A DNA stretch of 64,000 bases from Peptostreptococcus russellii (GTDB lineage Bacteria; Bacillota; Clostridia; Peptostreptococcales; Peptostreptococcaceae). Positions 24,122 through 33,980 of the stretch are shown one piece after another. The translations under genes were made by a program, and so were the position numbers. The notes under the pieces are model-generated. The model made no database searches, was not told the DNA's origin, and saw nothing but the letters and a program-made list of their open reading frames with translations. The stretch is from assembly GCF_003012055.1 (NCBI RefSeq), contig NZ_JYGE01000003.1, forward strand, positions 186,001-250,000, given 5' to 3'. Positions within the stretch are counted from its first letter, which is position 1. Every line of letters begins with the position of its first letter.

Positions 24122-25798
24122 ATGAGAGTAAGCTATAAGTATTTAGGCAGGTATAAGGAAATTGCTACGGTTTTGATCAAGTATGGATTTGGATTTGTAG
24201 TAGAAAAACTAAATAAAGACGCAGTTGCCTCCAAAGTAAATACACATTCTCCAAAAGGTGAAGTAAAATCGATGACTACAGGCCAGAGGATGAGATACGC
24301 ATTTGAAGAATTAGGTCCTACCTATATTAAAATTGGTCAGATTTTAAGTACAAGAAAAGATATTTTTGATGATGAAATAATATCAGAGTTATCAAAATTG
24401 AGGGATCATGTAGTAGCAATAGATAATGATACAGCGATGGCTATATTAAAAGAAGAGCTTGGCTGTGAATTAGGAGATGTATTTAAACGTATTAGCAAAG
24501 AGCCACTTGCAGCAGCTTCTATAGGCCAGGTATATGAAGCCCAACTATTGGATGGAACAGTGGTAGTAGTTAAAATACAAAGGCCAGAGATTGAAGAAAC
24601 TATAAAGGCAGACTTGAATATATTAAAAAGATTGGCTGACAATCTTAGTTTTTTAAATAAAGATTGGAATATAGATGCTCAAGAGATGATAGCTGAGATG
24701 GAGATTCAACTACTAAGGGAATTGGATTATAAATTTGAAGCTATAAATGGCATAAAATTAAGAAAAATATTTAAAGATAGTAAGGAAGTTTTTATTCCTA
24801 GAATATTTGATGAATATACTACAAAAAAGTTATTAATAATGGATAAGGTAGAAGGAATCTGTTTATCTGATATTGATGAATATCAGCTTAGTGAGTCAGA
24901 TAAAAAAAACATTGTAGATATAGGAGTGAGGTCATTTTTTAGGCAGGTTATGACTTGTGGCTTTTTTCATGCGGATCCTCACCCAGGTAATATATTTATT
25001 GTTGGGAATGGCAATAATAAAAAAATTTCCTATATAGATTTTGGTATGATTGGACTGATAGATGAAAAGACTTTAAAATATTTAAATCAGTTAATAGTAG
25101 CTTCAACAAATAAGAATATATATAAAATTGTAAGGATATTAACAGATATGAAAGCCATGCCAGCTGAATCAAATAGTGAGACACTGAGAAGAGATTTGCT
25201 TTATTTGATACACTATTATTATGATATTCCTTTTGATAAAATAAGTATTGCAGAAATTTTAAATGAAGGATTTAGATTTATGAGAACTCATAATATAACA
25301 CTTCCGTCTCAGTTGGTTCTATTGGGTAAGACAGTTATTACCTTGGAAGGGACTTCTAGAGGTCTATATCAAGATTTTAGCGTTGAGACTATAGCAAAGT
25401 CATATATGAAATACTACAGAGATGAAAAGTTAAATCTAAAAAGAAATATATCAAGGCTAAAGTCAGATTTAGATGAATATTATTATGATATGGTGACAGT
25501 TCCAGGGCAACTAAAAAACATCTTAAATATATTAGAAAAAAATAAGTTGAAACTTGAAATAGGCGAAGTAAAAGCTCCTAAAATGGAGGAAAATATTACT
25601 AATTTTACAACACAAGTATCTATGAGTATAATGCTTGCTGCTTGTATAGTTGGATCCTCACTTATACTATCATCTGGCAATATAAAATCAAATAAAATGA
25701 TTAAATATATAGGGATTATGGGATTTATTCTATCCTTTATAATAGGTATAGCACTAGTTATTTTGATACTTAAAAGCAACTACAGAAAAAATAAATAA
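24122..25798 (+). CDS. ABC1/UbiB-family atypical kinase-like membrane protein
   Basis: 558 residues. It has the family KxGQ motif in GPTYIKIGQILSTR (about 60-73), AAASIGQVYEA (the Ala-rich loop, about 137-147), and the metal-binding region HADPHPGNIF and IDFGMIG. Two hydrophobic helices end the protein (about 500-550). In aerobes UbiB/COQ8 supports quinone synthesis through ATPase activity; in a fermentative anaerobe that role is doubtful and lipid handling is an alternative. It lies between scfB and recJ. Family assignment is firm and function is open. Confidence 0.85.
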   Translation: MRVSYKYLGRYKEIATVLIKYGFGFVVEKLNKDAVASKVNTHSPKGEVKSMTTGQRMRYAFEELGPTYIKIGQILSTRKDIFDDEIISELSKLRDHVVAIDNDTAMAILKEELGCELGDVFKRISKEPLAAASIGQVYEAQLLDGTVVVVKIQRPEIEETIKADLNILKRLADNLSFLNKDWNIDAQEMIAEMEIQLLRELDYKFEAINGIKLRKIFKDSKEVFIPRIFDEYTTKKLLIMDKVEGICLSDIDEYQLSESDKKNIVDIGVRSFFRQVMTCGFFHADPHPGNIFIVGNGNNKKISYIDFGMIGLIDEKTLKYLNQLIVASTNKNIYKIVRILTDMKAMPAESNSETLRRDLLYLIHYYYDIPFDKISIAEILNEGFRFMRTHNITLPSQLVLLGKTVITLEGTSRGLYQDFSVETIAKSYMKYYRDEKLNLKRNISRLKSDLDEYYYDMVTVPGQLKNILNILEKNKLKLEIGEVKAPKMEENITNFTTQVSMSIMLAACIVGSSLILSSGNIKSNKMIKYIGIMGFILSFIIGIALVILILKSNYRKNK

Positions 25799-25853
25799 GG
25801 GGAAAAATTAAAAAAGCTTGAACTGGGATTTGAACTGGGAAGGGAGGTGCTTT

Positions 25854-28370
25854 ATGAAGAAATGGAAACTATTAAATAAGACAAGTGCAAGTGGAAATGA
25901 AGTTACAAGGAAGTTAAATATAGATGATAATATTGCACAAATAATGCTAAATAGAAATATCTCAGAATATGAAGACATAGAGATGTATATAAATCCTTCA
26001 TTTGATTTTTTGAGAGACCCTTTCTTATTAATGGATATGGAAAAAGCAGTCACTAGAATAAAAAGTGCAATTAATAATAATGAGAAAATATGTATATATG
26101 GGGACTATGATGTTGATGGAGTATCTTCGACATCAGTTTTAAAGATATATTTTGATTCTATTGGATATCCTGTTGAATACTATATTCCAAATAGATTAGA
26201 AGAAGGTTATGGACTAAATAAAGATGCTATAGATTATATTCATAGTATGAAAGCAGATCTTATGATAACTGTTGACTGTGGGATTACATCTATATCTGAA
26301 GTAGATTATGCAAATAAATTGGGTATAGATGTAATAATAACAGACCATCATGAGTGTCAAGGTCAAATACCAAATGCCTATGCTGTAATTGATCCTAAGA
26401 GAGATGATTGTAAGTATCCATTTAAGGGGCTATGTGGCTGTGGAGTTGCATTTAAGTTAATAAGTGCCCTTAGTGGAGAAAATAAACTTAAGGAAAATAT
26501 AAATGATTATCTTGAGATAGTATCCTTGGCTACAATTTGTGATATTATGCCAGTCTTAGATGAAAATAGAATAATTGTTAAGAATGGTCTGGAAATATTG
26601 GCAAGTGGAAATAATGTTGGAATGAAGGCCTTGATAAAGGTTTGTGGGCTAGAGGGTAAGAAAATAAAAAGTTCTCATCTTGGTTTTGCAATAGGGCCCA
26701 GAATAAATGCTTGTGGAAGGTTAGGTTTTTCAAATTTAGGAGTAGAATTATTTACAGAGAAAAATCCAGACAAAGCAGAAAAATTAGCAGAATTAATGGA
26801 TTTGAAAAATCAGGAAAGACAGGATATAGAAGCTAGAATATATAAAGAGGCAGAAAACTTGATAAGTTCAAATCAAGTACATCAAGACGGAAAAGTTATC
26901 GTTTTGGCAGCTGAAAACTGGCATCATGGAATAATAGGTATAGTAGCTTCTAAACTAACAGAAAAATACTATAAACCATGTATTCTTCTTTGCATAGAAG
27001 GTGAAAGTGCAACTGGCTCAGCTAGATCTATTAAGGGATTTGATTTATTTAGTGCCCTTTATGAATGCAGAGATTTGATGGAGAAATTTGGAGGTCATGA
27101 GCAGGCAGCGGGGTTAACCATAAGTGTAGATAATATAGATGAGCTTAGAAATAAAATAAATGGCATAGCGGACTATCAACTAGAAGTAGAAGATTTGATT
27201 GAAGAAATAAAGATAGAGTATGAAATAGATGCAAAAGATGTTACTTTGGATTTTGTAGATAAACTACATATGCTAGAGCCGTTTGGAATCAAAAATCCAA
27301 CTCCATACTTTATGATGAGAGACTGCTATGTGAAAAATGTATACTTGATAGGAAAAGATAAAAGCCATCTTAAAATGACTATATCTAAAGACAAGGACAT
27401 TGAATGTATTGGATTCTCTTTAAGCTATTTAATGGAGAAGTTTAATATAGAGGATATGGTTGATATAGTATTTCAGGTAGATGAAAATACTTACAATGGA
27501 AATACTAAAGTTCAGCTATTAATAAAAGATATTAGGTTAAATAGACCAAAAGATATTTTAAAAAGACCAACTTACTTAAAAGAAATTGATAAACTTCTAA
27601 ATCTTGATAGAGCTTATTTAAAAGAAGAAGATTCTTTAGAACTTGAGAAATCTAATATAGCTAAAAAAGAAAAAAAGAAAAAAATAGAAGATAATAACGA
27701 AAAAATTGAAGTCAATAAGGATATTGATATAGAATATATAAATAATAAAATAAGTGAATATCTGTATAGATCAAATATAAACATATCTAGGATAGCAAAT
27801 ATAGTCGATATACTAAGCAAAGATACATTATTAGTTATAAATAGTATGAATGGATTTTTTAGGGCTATTTCCGATATAAACATAGCTTCAGATGAAAAAA
27901 TCGACTACATATTTTTATCCAATATTGATAAAATTGATTTAAAAGTATATAATAAAATTATTATGTATGATTATTTTGATAATTATCAAGAAATAGAATA
28001 TATTTCGAAAAATAAAAAAGATAATTCGGAAATTTTAATTAATTTCAATAGTAGTGATTATATATATATAAGGAATAAATTTAGGGAGATTGACTTTGTG
28101 AGAGACAATTTTGTATTAGCTTATAAGTTTTTTATGTTAAATAAGAAAAAAACTATGGGTTATAGCGAATTTATCGAGATACTAGGACTTTCTCCTATTA
28201 AAGTTTATACTATATTAAAAGTATTAGAGAGTGAAAAATTACTTAAATATAAGATAGACTATGATAAAGATTTATTTGAATTTGAGTTATTGCCAAAACC
28301 AGATAAAAAGTTGGATTTAGAGCAAAATAAAATTGTTAAGTTTCTCAATTCGAAAATACAAATTGACTAA
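25854..28370 (+). CDS. recJ: Single-stranded-DNA-specific exonuclease RecJ
   Basis: 838 residues from ATG 25854, preceded by GGGAGGTG; the frame to 25818 has no binding site. Catalytic DHH motifs are visible: YGDYDVDG (about 82-89), VDCGITS and ITDHHEC. A DHHA1/substrate region contains GGHEQAAGLT. An extra C-terminal region of about 270 residues is Lys/Asp/Ile-rich, as in other Firmicutes RecJ proteins of nearly 800 residues. RecJ digests ssDNA 5' to 3' with Mn/Mg in repair and recombination. It starts the recJ-apt-relA run. Confidence 0.95.
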   Translation: MKKWKLLNKTSASGNEVTRKLNIDDNIAQIMLNRNISEYEDIEMYINPSFDFLRDPFLLMDMEKAVTRIKSAINNNEKICIYGDYDVDGVSSTSVLKIYFDSIGYPVEYYIPNRLEEGYGLNKDAIDYIHSMKADLMITVDCGITSISEVDYANKLGIDVIITDHHECQGQIPNAYAVIDPKRDDCKYPFKGLCGCGVAFKLISALSGENKLKENINDYLEIVSLATICDIMPVLDENRIIVKNGLEILASGNNVGMKALIKVCGLEGKKIKSSHLGFAIGPRINACGRLGFSNLGVELFTEKNPDKAEKLAELMDLKNQERQDIEARIYKEAENLISSNQVHQDGKVIVLAAENWHHGIIGIVASKLTEKYYKPCILLCIEGESATGSARSIKGFDLFSALYECRDLMEKFGGHEQAAGLTISVDNIDELRNKINGIADYQLEVEDLIEEIKIEYEIDAKDVTLDFVDKLHMLEPFGIKNPTPYFMMRDCYVKNVYLIGKDKSHLKMTISKDKDIECIGFSLSYLMEKFNIEDMVDIVFQVDENTYNGNTKVQLLIKDIRLNRPKDILKRPTYLKEIDKLLNLDRAYLKEEDSLELEKSNIAKKEKKKKIEDNNEKIEVNKDIDIEYINNKISEYLYRSNINISRIANIVDILSKDTLLVINSMNGFFRAISDINIASDEKIDYIFLSNIDKIDLKVYNKIIMYDYFDNYQEIEYISKNKKDNSEILINFNSSDYIYIRNKFREIDFVRDNFVLAYKFFMLNKKKTMGYSEFIEILGLSPIKVYTILKVLESEKLLKYKIDYDKDLFEFELLPKPDKKLDLEQNKIVKFLNSKIQID

Positions 28371-28394
28371 AAAGCCAATATTATGGAGGAAGAA

Positions 28395-28916
28395 ATGAAT
28401 TTAGAAAAAAAGATTAGAAATATACAGGATTTTCCAAAGCCTGGTATAGGATTTAAGGATATTACTACTTTACTAGAAGATGGAGAAGCTTTTGAATACA
28501 CTATAAAAAAAATAGCAGAGAATATAAAGGATCTAGGGGTAGATGTTATAGTTGGACCTGAAGCTAGAGGCTTTATATTAGGAACTCCTGTAGCATATGA
28601 ATTAGGGATAGGTTTTATACCTATAAGAAAGCCTGGAAAACTTCCTGCAGAAGTAGAATCATATGAGTATAGTTTAGAATATGGAACAGATCGTCTTGAG
28701 ATACACAGAGATGCAATAAAGCCAGGTGATAGGGTTGCAATTGTAGATGATTTATTAGCAACTGGCGGGACAATAGCAGCAGCCACTAAGTTGGTAGAAA
28801 ACTTAGGTGGTGAAGTAGTAGCGATAGAATTTTTAATAGAGCTAGATTTCTTAAATGGTAGAGGCAAATTAGATGGGTATAATGTAAACTCACTAGTACA
28901 TTATTCAGAAGAATAA
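28395..28916 (+). CDS. apt: Adenine phosphoribosyltransferase
   Basis: 173 residues from ATG 28395; the ATG at 28383 is part of the GGAGGAAG ribosome binding site. The PRPP-binding loop [13 protein letters not shown] is at about 116-128 and the N-terminus [15 protein letters not shown] is typical. The enzyme salvages adenine to AMP using PRPP in the cytoplasm. It lies 24 bases after recJ and is followed by relA, the common clostridial order. Confidence 0.96.
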   Translation: MNLEKKIRNIQDFPKPGIGFKDITTLLEDGEAFEYTIKKIAENIKDLGVDVIVGPEARGFILGTPVAYELGIGFIPIRKPGKLPAEVESYEYSLEYGTDRLEIHRDAIKPGDRVAIVDDLLATGGTIAAATKLVENLGGEVVAIEFLIELDFLNGRGKLDGYNVNSLVHYSEE

Positions 28917-28974
28917 TTTTGGGTCCTGTTACTTTTTGTTTGAATTAGCGAAATATAATAAGAGGGGTGACATT

Positions 28975-31200
28975 ATGTATGATGAAGATTTAAAAAAATT
29001 AATAGAAAAGATAAAGACATATTCACCAAATGCTGATTTTGATAAGGTGGCAAGGGCTTATAATTTAGCAAAAGAAGCACATGAAGGTCAGTTTAGAAAA
29101 TCGGGTGAACCGTACTTTATACATCCAAAAGCTGTTGCCAATATACTGGCAGATATGCAATTAGATGAGGATACAATTTGTGGTGGCCTTTTACATGATG
29201 TAGTTGAGGATACTGATTATGAGTTGGATTATATAGAAGAACAATTTGGTAAAGACGTTGCGATATTGGTTGATGGAGTCACTAAGTTAGGTAAAATCAA
29301 GTATATGACAAAAGAAGAGTCACAATCTGAGAATTTAAGAAAAATGTTTTTGGCTATGGCTAAGGATATGAGAGTAATACTGATAAAATTAGCTGATAGA
29401 CTTCATAATATGAGGACTCTTGAATATATGAATCCAGAAAAAGCTAAATATAAGGCTCAAGAAACACTTGATATCTATGCGGGGATTGCTCACAGATTAG
29501 GTATTTCTAAGATTAAATGGGAATTAGAAGATCTTTCTTTGAGGTATCTTAATGGCGAAGGATATTATGAATTAGTAAACATGGTAAAAATGAAGAGAGA
29601 GCAAAGAGAAAAGTATATAAAAGATATTGTGGATTTGCTTGAAAAGACCTTCAGTGATATGGATATAAATTGTGAAGTGTATGGAAGACCAAAACATTTT
29701 TATAGCATATATAAAAAGATGCAAAAAAAACATAAAAGTTTCGATGAAATATACGACTTGACAGCGGTTAGAGTATTGGTAGATTCAGTAAAAGATTGTT
29801 ATGCTGTGCTGGGGGTAGTTCATACTTTATGGAAGCCGATTCCTGGTAGATTTAAAGACTATATAGCTATGCCAAAGCCAAATATGTATCAATCACTTCA
29901 TACAACAGTAGTAGGACCAGATGGAGAACCTGTAGAGATACAGATTCGCACTCATGAAATGCATAACATTGCTGAGTATGGTATAGCGGCTCACTGGAAG
30001 TACAAAGAAGGTAGAGCTGATGATGAAATGTCAAAGGCTGATGAGAGATTACAGTGGCTAAGAAGAATGATGGAATGGGAAAAAGATGTTACAGATCCTC
30101 ATGAATTCTTAGATGCCCTAAAAGATGATGTCTTTAGTGCACAAGTTTATGTATTTACACCACAGGGAGATGTAATTGAACTTCCTAATGAAGCGACACC
30201 AATAGATTTTGCCTATAGAATTCACTCAAAAGTTGGTAATGCTTGTGTTGGTGCAAAAGTAAATGGAAGAATTGTTCCACTTGATTATAAGTTAAAAAAT
30301 GGAGAAATAGTAGAAGTACTAACTTCATCAAACTCTCCAGGACCAAGTAGAGACTGGCTAGGACTTGTAAAAACACCAAATGCAAGAAATAGAATAAGAC
30401 AGTTCTTTAAAAAAGAAAGAAGAGAAGAAAACATTGAACGTGGAGTAGAGATACTAGATAAAGAGTTCAAGAGAAATCATATAAATAAAAATGATGTAGA
30501 AACAATAAATATTCTAAAAGAAGTGGGTAAAAAATTCAATCAGCCAGATTACGATGACTTTTTGGCCACTATAGGATATGGTGGAATAGCTGCAAACCAC
30601 GTTTTGACCAAGGTAAAAGATGTATTGCTTAAAGAAGAAAGAAAGCAAGAAAAAGAAGAAAGAGCAACTCAAGAAGAGGACCTTGAAAGACATAATATTG
30701 GTGAAACAGATAAGGCAAAGAACAAGTCTAAGAGAACAGAAAAAAGACACACAGGAGTACAGGTTGATGGACTTGAAGGTATATATGTTAGATTTGCCAA
30801 GTGTTGTAACCCACTTCCAGGAGATGATATAGTTGGTTATATCACAAGAGGTAGGGGAGTAACTGTTCATAGAGTAGACTGTGAAAATATCATTCGCGAT
30901 AAAAAAGAAAATCAGAGCAGAATGGTAAAAGTTTCGTGGATAGATGATAATAAATCTAGATTTGAAGCTGAAATAGAAGTAAAAGCTGCAGATAGAAGAG
31001 GAATTGTAAATGAAATTACTCACGTTATATCTAATGAAAAGATTGGTCTTGCAGGAATATATGCAAGAAAGGGTCATGAACTTGGAATAACTGTAAATAT
31101 AATACTAGAAGTAAATGGTATTGAGGAGTTGCAGCATATAATAAAGAAAATAAAAAATGTACCAGGTGTTGAAGATGCATTTAGGGTACATGGAAAATAA
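28975..31200 (+). CDS. relA: Bifunctional (p)ppGpp synthetase/hydrolase (RSH)
   Basis: 741 residues from ATG 28975 with GAGGGGTGA upstream. The HD hydrolase domain has GEPYFIHP and LLHDVVEDT; the synthetase domain has YDLTAVRV and GRFKDYIAMPKPNMYQSLHT. RFKD, rather than an EXDD form, is the mark of synthetases in bifunctional enzymes. A TGS domain (VFTPQGDVIELP), a conserved Cys region (FAKCCNPLPGD) and a C-terminal ACT domain follow. It should make and degrade (p)ppGpp in the stringent response. dtd starts 18 bases later. Confidence 0.96.
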   Translation: MYDEDLKKLIEKIKTYSPNADFDKVARAYNLAKEAHEGQFRKSGEPYFIHPKAVANILADMQLDEDTICGGLLHDVVEDTDYELDYIEEQFGKDVAILVDGVTKLGKIKYMTKEESQSENLRKMFLAMAKDMRVILIKLADRLHNMRTLEYMNPEKAKYKAQETLDIYAGIAHRLGISKIKWELEDLSLRYLNGEGYYELVNMVKMKREQREKYIKDIVDLLEKTFSDMDINCEVYGRPKHFYSIYKKMQKKHKSFDEIYDLTAVRVLVDSVKDCYAVLGVVHTLWKPIPGRFKDYIAMPKPNMYQSLHTTVVGPDGEPVEIQIRTHEMHNIAEYGIAAHWKYKEGRADDEMSKADERLQWLRRMMEWEKDVTDPHEFLDALKDDVFSAQVYVFTPQGDVIELPNEATPIDFAYRIHSKVGNACVGAKVNGRIVPLDYKLKNGEIVEVLTSSNSPGPSRDWLGLVKTPNARNRIRQFFKKERREENIERGVEILDKEFKRNHINKNDVETINILKEVGKKFNQPDYDDFLATIGYGGIAANHVLTKVKDVLLKEERKQEKEERATQEEDLERHNIGETDKAKNKSKRTEKRHTGVQVDGLEGIYVRFAKCCNPLPGDDIVGYITRGRGVTVHRVDCENIIRDKKENQSRMVKVSWIDDNKSRFEAEIEVKAADRRGIVNEITHVISNEKIGLAGIYARKGHELGITVNIILEVNGIEELQHIIKKIKNVPGVEDAFRVHGK

Positions 31201-31218
31201 ATTCTAAAGGAGTATCTT

Positions 31219-31668
31219 ATGAGAGCAGTAGTTCAAAGAGTAGTATCATCAAATGTAAAGGTAGATGGTGAAACTACAGGTGAAATTGACAAAGGTTTAT
31301 TGGTTTTGCTAGGAGTAGGTGAGGATGATACTCCCAAAGATACCGCTTATATGGTAGATAAAATAGTTAACCTTAGAATATTTGAAGACGAAGATGAAAA
31401 GATGAATTTGTCTTTAAAAGATGTTGGCGGGGAACTTTTGGTAGTTAGTCAGTTTACCCTTTATGGTGATTGTAAAAAGGGTAGACGTCCAGGTTTTAGT
31501 GACGCAGCTAGACCTGACAAGGCTGATGAATACTATATAGATTTTGTAAATAAGGCAAGAGAGCTAGGAGTCAAAACAGAAACTGGAAAATTCCAAACAC
31601 ATATGATGGTGGAATTAATCAATGATGGACCTGTTACACTTCTTGTTGACTCTAAGAAAAATTTTTAG
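31219..31668 (+). CDS. dtd: D-aminoacyl-tRNA deacylase
   Basis: 149 residues, full length. Signature [18 protein letters not shown] (about 77-94) and C-terminal GPVTLLVDS fit Dtd. It removes D-amino acids mischarged on tRNA in the cytoplasm. AAAGGAG precedes the ATG, and it is tightly spaced between relA and an MBL hydrolase. Confidence 0.96.
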   Translation: MRAVVQRVVSSNVKVDGETTGEIDKGLLVLLGVGEDDTPKDTAYMVDKIVNLRIFEDEDEKMNLSLKDVGGELLVVSQFTLYGDCKKGRRPGFSDAARPDKADEYYIDFVNKARELGVKTETGKFQTHMMVELINDGPVTLLVDSKKNF

Positions 31669-31677
31669 GAGGAAAGA

Positions 31678-32304
31678 ATGAAGATAAAAGTATTTGTAGA
31701 CTCGGTTATGCAGGAAAATTCATATATCTACTATGATGAAAAAACTTTGGAAGCGGTAATAATAGATCCTGCACTTTGCTTGGAAAAAGAAAAGAAGTTT
31801 ATTGATGATAATAAACTAAACGTTAAATATATAATGCTTACACACTCACATGCGGACCATGTAGCAGATGCAGAGGCACTGAAAGAATATACTGGTGCAG
31901 CTATAATTGCTAACAAGGATGAAAGAGAGATGTTAATAGACGCTAAAAAGAATTTGAGTAGCGACTTTTTTACACATGGCATTGAGTTTGAGGCGGATAA
32001 GTATGTTTCTGAAGGTGATAAAATTCAGTTAGGAAATAATACTTTTACCTTTATAGATACTCCAGGTCATACAACTGGTGGAATGTGTATAAGGTGTAAT
32101 AATGACTTATTTACAGGGGATACACTTTTTATGGGATCTATAGGTAGAACGGACCTATATGGTGGTAACTATGACAAAATGTTGAAATCACTTAAAAAGC
32201 TAAGCAAGCTAGAAGATGATTTAAATATATATCCAGGTCATGGGCCAGCCAGTACTATAGGGACAGAAAAAGCAAGTAACTATTATATGAAATTGGTGAT
32301 TTAA
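31678..32304 (+). CDS. Metallo-beta-lactamase-fold hydrolase, glyoxalase II-like
   Basis: 208 residues. THSHADH (about 56-62), DTPGHTTGG (about 128) and YPGHGP supply the di-zinc site. The closest group is the YqgX/GloB-like hydrolases of Firmicutes that cleave thioesters. The gene is ten bases after dtd and its stop codon overlaps the hemZ start by one base, so they are translationally linked. The substrate is not known. Confidence 0.88.
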   Translation: MKIKVFVDSVMQENSYIYYDEKTLEAVIIDPALCLEKEKKFIDDNKLNVKYIMLTHSHADHVADAEALKEYTGAAIIANKDEREMLIDAKKNLSSDFFTHGIEFEADKYVSEGDKIQLGNNTFTFIDTPGHTTGGMCIRCNNDLFTGDTLFMGSIGRTDLYGGNYDKMLKSLKKLSKLEDDLNIYPGHGPASTIGTEKASNYYMKLVI

Positions 32305-33980
32305 TGATAAAAGTACTATTGCAAGGACATAATTATAGCTATGAAATTGCAGAGTTCTTGAAGTTATTTTCTTCTGAGTTTTCCTTTTTGGATGGCTCAG
32401 AAGTTTTTACTGTTAATCAAGATATGCAAGATTCAGAAGTATTAGTAAATAAGTTAGAAATTATAAGGAAAAGAGATAGAGTAGATATCTTTACAAATAC
32501 TAAAGTTTTTCTAGGTGGGACTGAGTTATACAATAGAGAAATAAAAGAAAGTATTGATATAGAAACTCTTGATAAAAGCTTTGTAGATATTGATAAAAAT
32601 TCAAATGACAGTGAAAATATAAAAGATAATACAGAAAAATATTTAGTAAAAAAAGTAATAGAAACAGAACACAATAAAAAAATATTTGCAAAAACCAACA
32701 AAAAATTAGATAATAATATTAAGACAATATCAAAGCGAATAATTCAAAGGAGTATGTATTACTATCTACTGGATAGATTTGATGCAAACGTTCCGTGGGG
32801 GATACTTACTGGGATTAGACCCGTAAGTATTGTAAACGCGCTATTTGATATGGATATGACAGAAGACGACATCAGAGAAAATATGAAAAGAGAGTATCTT
32901 ATAAAAGAAGAAAAGCTAGATTTAATTATAGAAATAGCTAAGAGGGAAAGAAAATATATCTATCCTCTTTCAGAAGATAAGATTTCTTTATATGTAAGTA
33001 TACCTTTTTGTCCAACAAGATGTCTATACTGTTCATTTCCATCACATCCTTTAGCTAAATTTGGAAGTCTAAGACATAAATATATAGAGACACTATTAAA
33101 AGAAGCAAAGGGTGTAGCTGAACTAATAAAGATGCAATCAAAAGAGATAGAAACTCTTTATATAGGTGGAGGAACTCCAACAGCATTAGAAGCAGATGAT
33201 TTGAATTATTTAATTACAGGTCTATTTAATATATTTGATTTATCTAAAATAAAGGAATTTACTGTGGAGGCTGGAAGACCAGATACTATTACTGAGGAAA
33301 AGCTAAGAACTCTTAAAAAGCACAATGTTTCTAGAATAAGTATTAATCCACAAACTATGAATCAAGAAACTCTAGAGACTGTTGGAAGAAATCACAGTGT
33401 AGAAGATATTAAAGATTGCTTCTATATGGCTAGAAAACTAGATTTTGATAATATAAATATGGATATAATACTGGGACTTCCTGGTGAAACTCCAGATATG
33501 GTAGATAGTACAATGAAAGAAATCATTGCACTAGATCCAGAAAGTGTAACAGTTCACACTTTGGCTCTAAAAAGAGCATCTGATTTAAATATAAATATGA
33601 ATAGTTATAAGGATGCCTTGGCTAGTTATCAAAAAATGATAGAGATGATAGCAATTTCAAGAAAACATATGAAAGATAATAATTATAATCCATATTATAT
33701 GTATAGGCAAAAACATATGCTTGGAAACCTAGAAAATATTGGTTATTCAAAAGAAGGATATGAATCCCTTTATAATATGCAGATTATGGAAGATAGACAA
33801 TCCAACTATGCAATAGGTGCTGGTGCAGTATCAAAGTTTGTTTATTTGGATGAAACAAGAATTGAAAGAGTAGATGACGTCAAGAATCTAGAGATATATC
33901 TAGAGAGAGTAGACGATATGATAGATAAAAAATACAGGGAGGTAGAAAAAAATGCTAACAAAAGCTCCAAGAGGAACTAA
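32304..33980 (+). CDS. hemZ: HemZ-type coproporphyrinogen dehydrogenase, radical SAM
   Basis: 558 residues. The radical-SAM motif CPTRCLYC (about 235-242) is followed by SFPSHP and YIGGGTPTAL; INPQTMN and the C-terminal MYRQKHMLGN are typical of HemZ. The N-terminal 200 residues are less conserved and include a charged stretch. The family relates to oxygen-independent coproporphyrinogen III oxidase, but HemZ activity is not always proven and heme-chaperone-like roles exist. It overlaps hisS by 29 bases. Confidence 0.85.
   Translation: MIKVLLQGHNYSYEIAEFLKLFSSEFSFLDGSEVFTVNQDMQDSEVLVNKLEIIRKRDRVDIFTNTKVFLGGTELYNREIKESIDIETLDKSFVDIDKNSNDSENIKDNTEKYLVKKVIETEHNKKIFAKTNKKLDNNIKTISKRIIQRSMYYYLLDRFDANVPWGILTGIRPVSIVNALFDMDMTEDDIRENMKREYLIKEEKLDLIIEIAKRERKYIYPLSEDKISLYVSIPFCPTRCLYCSFPSHPLAKFGSLRHKYIETLLKEAKGVAELIKMQSKEIETLYIGGGTPTALEADDLNYLITGLFNIFDLSKIKEFTVEAGRPDTITEEKLRTLKKHNVSRISINPQTMNQETLETVGRNHSVEDIKDCFYMARKLDFDNINMDIILGLPGETPDMVDSTMKEIIALDPESVTVHTLALKRASDLNINMNSYKDALASYQKMIEMIAISRKHMKDNNYNPYYMYRQKHMLGNLENIGYSKEGYESLYNMQIMEDRQSNYAIGAGAVSKFVYLDETRIERVDDVKNLEIYLERVDDMIDKKYREVEKNANKSSKRN

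Noticed and set aside
25818-25840. Tandem copy of TTGAACTGGGA in the recJ leader
   Set aside because: Two copies of 11 bases, 12 bases apart, in a short leader; too small to interpret, and the longer recJ frame that reads through it has no ribosome binding site.
30514-31077. Minus-strand frame of 187 codons inside relA
   Set aside because: Antisense to the well conserved TGS-ACT part of relA; Phe/Tyr/Ser-rich and without signals for translation.
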